Shown: positions 5,562 to 7,568 of the stretch, piece by piece
Layout of the letters: the number at the start of each line of letters is the position of its first letter
Position numbering within the stretch: position 1 is the stretch's first letter
NCBI GenBank assembly: GCA_009924725.1
Contig: RFRA01000049.1
Span: 1-7,568 of the forward strand
Length of the DNA stretch: 7,568 bases
Origin: Actinomycetota bacterium
Lineage (GTDB): Bacteria; Actinomycetota; Actinomycetes; Nanopelagicales; Nanopelagicaceae
Direction of reading: 5' to 3'
The notes under the pieces: model-generated
What the model was told of the DNA's origin: nothing
Database searches by the model: none
The model's input: only the letters and a program-made list of their open reading frames with translations
Program-made: the position numbers and the translations under genes

Positions 5562-6683
5562 ATGCCGGTGAGCGAAATTAAAATACCTGCAGATATTAAG
5601 CCCGTTGATGGTCGTTTTGGTTGCGGTCCTTCAAAAATTCGTCCAGCCACACTAGATGCACTCGTTGCTAGTGGCACGAAAATTTTAGGAACATCGCATC
5701 GACAGAAACCAGTCAAGAACGTAGTTAAGAATGTGCGCGAAGGTCTTTCTTCACTATTCGCACTTCCTGAAGGCTACGAAGTTGTTCTTGGCAACGGTGG
5801 CTCAACTGCATTTTGGGACATTGCCACATTCGGTTTAATCGAAGAACGCTCACAACACTTAGTTTTTGGTGAGTTCTCATCTAAGTTTGCCGCAGCCGCA
5901 AAAGAGGCGCCATTCCTTGGTGAGCCAACAGTTATTAAAGCTGAGCCAGGCTCGCACCCAGCAAACGTGGCTGAAGCCGGAATCGATGTTTATGCACAAG
6001 CACATAATGAAACCAGCACTGGCGTTTCAATGCCAATCATTCGCCCAGCGGGCACCGATGGCGCGCTAGTTCTAGTAGATGCAACCAGCGCTGCAGGTGG
6101 GTTAACTGTTGAGGCTAAAGAATTCGACACATATTACTTCGCACCTCAAAAATCATTTGCTTCCGATGGCGGTCTCTGGATTGCACTGATGAGCCCAGCA
6201 GCGATTGCTCGCGCTGAAAAAATTAAAGCTAGCGGCCGTTGGGTGCCAGCTTTCTTTGACCTGGGAATTGCGATTGAGAACTCACGTTTAGATCAGACAT
6301 ACAACACACCAGCGCTAGTTACCTTGATGATGCTGGCAGATCAAATTAATTGGATGAATGAGAACGGTGGCTTAAGTTTTGCTGCTGGCCGGAGCGCTGA
6401 ATCAGCTGCTCACATCTATGACTGGGCTGAAAAAACTTCTTACACCACTCCATTTGTGACTGACCCAGCAATGCGTTCTAAAGTTGTTGCAACCATAAAC
6501 TTTGATGAATCAATTGATGCAATGGCGGTAGCTGCAGCGCTTCGTGCTAACGGCATTGTTGACACCGAGCCATATCGCAAACTTGGCAAGAACCAGTTAC
6601 GCGTCGGCATGTTCCCAGCAATTGATCCAAGTGATGTTAAAGCTTTAACGGCTTGTATCGATTACGTAGTAGCTGCTCTTTAA
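5562..6683 (+). CDS. serC: Phosphoserine aminotransferase (PLP-dependent, class V)
   Basis: Transfers the amino group of glutamate to 3-phosphohydroxypyruvate to give 3-phosphoserine, the second step of serine synthesis; the E. coli enzyme also acts on 3-hydroxy-4-phosphohydroxybutyrate-derived oxoacid in the DXP-dependent PLP route. The 373-aa length and stretches such as RFGCGPSK, GTSHRQKPVKN, GNGGSTAFWD, AHNETSTG and RANGIVDTEPYRKLGKNQLRV follow the actinobacterial SerC type closely as I recall it. The PLP-binding lysine is Lys197 in YYFAPQKSFASDGG, the pyridine-ring Asp is Asp173 (LVDATS), and Trp85 is placed to stack on the cofactor. The start ATG lies 3 nt after the pdxH stop, without an evident Shine-Dalgarno, so coupled translation is likely. 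Its cofactor is the product of the gene immediately upstream. Confidence 0.95.
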   Translation: MPVSEIKIPADIKPVDGRFGCGPSKIRPATLDALVASGTKILGTSHRQKPVKNVVKNVREGLSSLFALPEGYEVVLGNGGSTAFWDIATFGLIEERSQHLVFGEFSSKFAAAAKEAPFLGEPTVIKAEPGSHPANVAEAGIDVYAQAHNETSTGVSMPIIRPAGTDGALVLVDATSAAGGLTVEAKEFDTYYFAPQKSFASDGGLWIALMSPAAIARAEKIKASGRWVPAFFDLGIAIENSRLDQTYNTPALVTLMMLADQINWMNENGGLSFAAGRSAESAAHIYDWAEKTSYTTPFVTDPAMRSKVVATINFDESIDAMAVAAALRANGIVDTEPYRKLGKNQLRVGMFPAIDPSDVKALTACIDYVVAAL

Positions 6684-6684
6684 A

Positions 6685-7568
6685 ATGGCTTTTCAGCGCG
6701 ACCGTATTTTCTGGACTATCTCGGCACAAATCGCTTTAGTTAATTTTTATCTTGGCGGTTTCGGCCCCGCCCAACCACTACTACGCGAAGATCAAGGCAC
6801 CTCACTTACGGTTGCTGGTTTACACGGCACTGCCATGGGCGTTGCTTCGATTATCGCTGGTGCGCTTAATTCACGCGTTGTACATAGATTTGGCCGTTCT
6901 CGTGCAGCTTGGTTAGGGCTAGGGCTATTTGCCGCAGGTATCGTGATGTTTGTTTACTGCCCACCAGTTCAATTAACTTTGCTAGCAACCTTATTGGGTG
7001 GCATCGGCACCTCATTTGTCATTAACAATATGGTGACCGGAATTTCGCATCACTACAAAGAAGATGCCGCAATTGCACTACCGCAATCGAACTCAATTGG
7101 CTCGGCTGGCTATGTAATAGGAACTTTATTTGTGGGCACTCTTGCCGGTACTTCAATTAGTTGGCGTTATGGCCTGCTACTTGCTGCACCACTTTCGTTA
7201 ATTCTCTATATTTTCGGCCGCGAAAAAGGTGCTGAAGAACATGTGCCAGATCTTGATGGTCCACAACGCGGCAAGTTATCACTACAATTTTGGTTAGCTT
7301 GGATTGGTTTTGTTGCTTGTATCTCGAGCGAATTCGCCACGACTTTCTGGGCCGCAGCTTTATTGCGCGAGCGAGTTGGCTCAACAGCTGCAATCAGCAC
7401 GGTCTGCATTGTGGCTCTCGGAACCGGAATGGGTATTGGCCGTTGGTTCGGTGGCCCAGCTCTAAAGCGATTCAAGTTAGATCACCAATTGCAGATCTTG
7501 ATTGGCACCCAATTTATTGGCTTTGCTATTTTCTGGTTGTCGCACAACCTAGTAATTTCGCTATTTTC
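6685..7568 (+). CDS. Major facilitator superfamily transporter, 3'-truncated by window edge
   Basis: An open frame begins at ATG 6685, one base after the serC stop, and continues uninterrupted to the window end (294 codons plus 2 nt). The product starts MAFQRDRIFW and is strongly hydrophobic, with likely membrane helices near residues 9-28, 43-62, 74-92, 95-117, 135-155, 160-178, 200-222, 234-256 and 268-290. Eight or nine of the expected twelve are therefore present. A motif-A-like loop between helices 2 and 3 reads NSRVVHRFGRSRA (62-74), and a charged central loop (about 179-199) separates the two halves, as in MFS proteins. The substrate is not recognisable. Its place as third gene behind pdxH and serC suggests co-transcription, so a solute linked to serine or vitamin B6 metabolism is conceivable but unproven. 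No ribosome site is visible, consistent with coupling to serC. Confidence 0.88.
   Translation, partial: MAFQRDRIFWTISAQIALVNFYLGGFGPAQPLLREDQGTSLTVAGLHGTAMGVASIIAGALNSRVVHRFGRSRAAWLGLGLFAAGIVMFVYCPPVQLTLLATLLGGIGTSFVINNMVTGISHHYKEDAAIALPQSNSIGSAGYVIGTLFVGTLAGTSISWRYGLLLAAPLSLILYIFGREKGAEEHVPDLDGPQRGKLSLQFWLAWIGFVACISSEFATTFWAAALLRERVGSTAAISTVCIVALGTGMGIGRWFGGPALKRFKLDHQLQILIGTQFIGFAIFWLSHNLVISLF

Noticed and set aside
7157..7475. Two minus-strand open frames at the right end
   Set aside because: They overlap the uninterrupted MFS frame on the plus strand, whose hydrophobic helices and coupling to serC are far better support.
1..7568. CRISPR array, mobile element, tRNA/rRNA or defence system
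   Set aside because: No regularly spaced repeats, transposase or integrase motifs, cloverleaf-like segments or nuclease/defence genes were found; nearly all sequence is occupied by core metabolic genes.

Overview
The window reads as a gene-dense stretch of an actinobacterial chromosome of moderate GC, judged by eye to be in the mid-forties percent. The citrate synthase resembles the mycobacterial CitA type, and the phosphoserine aminotransferase is the short actinobacterial SerC type. Together with very short intergenic gaps, GTG/TTG starts and the modest GC, this fits a streamlined freshwater actinobacterium (Nanopelagicales/acI-like). That placement is an inference from remembered family sequences, not a database search.

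Layout: (1) Positions 1-1389, plus strand, hold the 3' part of a malF-type permease gene overlapping a complete malG-type permease gene by ATGA. These are the two membrane subunits of a maltose/maltodextrin-like ABC importer. (2) Positions 1386-4764, minus strand, hold a probable three-gene operon read right to left: citrate synthase (citA), a small SGNH-family esterase/lipase-like gene with a TTG start, and a GH13 alpha-glucosidase. The glucosidase and malG converge so tightly that their stop codons share the palindrome TTAA. (3) Positions 4765-4895 are the only real intergenic region, a divergent spacer with several dyad symmetries. (4) Positions 4896-7568, plus strand, hold pdxH (pyridoxamine 5'-phosphate oxidase), serC, and the first 294 codons of an MFS transporter that runs off the window. 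The gaps between these genes are 3 nt and 1 nt.

How the genes fit together: MalFG would import alpha-glucosides, and the cytoplasmic GH13 enzyme would cleave them to glucose. CitA feeds acetyl-CoA into the TCA cycle. PdxH makes PLP, the cofactor of SerC, and SerC supplies phosphoserine for serine synthesis. No mobile element, CRISPR array, tRNA, rRNA or defence system was seen. This is largely ordinary core metabolism. The points most worth a second look are the hairpin-rich convergent junction at 1384-1480, the structured citA/pdxH spacer, the atypical catalytic residues of the SGNH protein, and the unusual citA-SGNH-glucosidase gene order.
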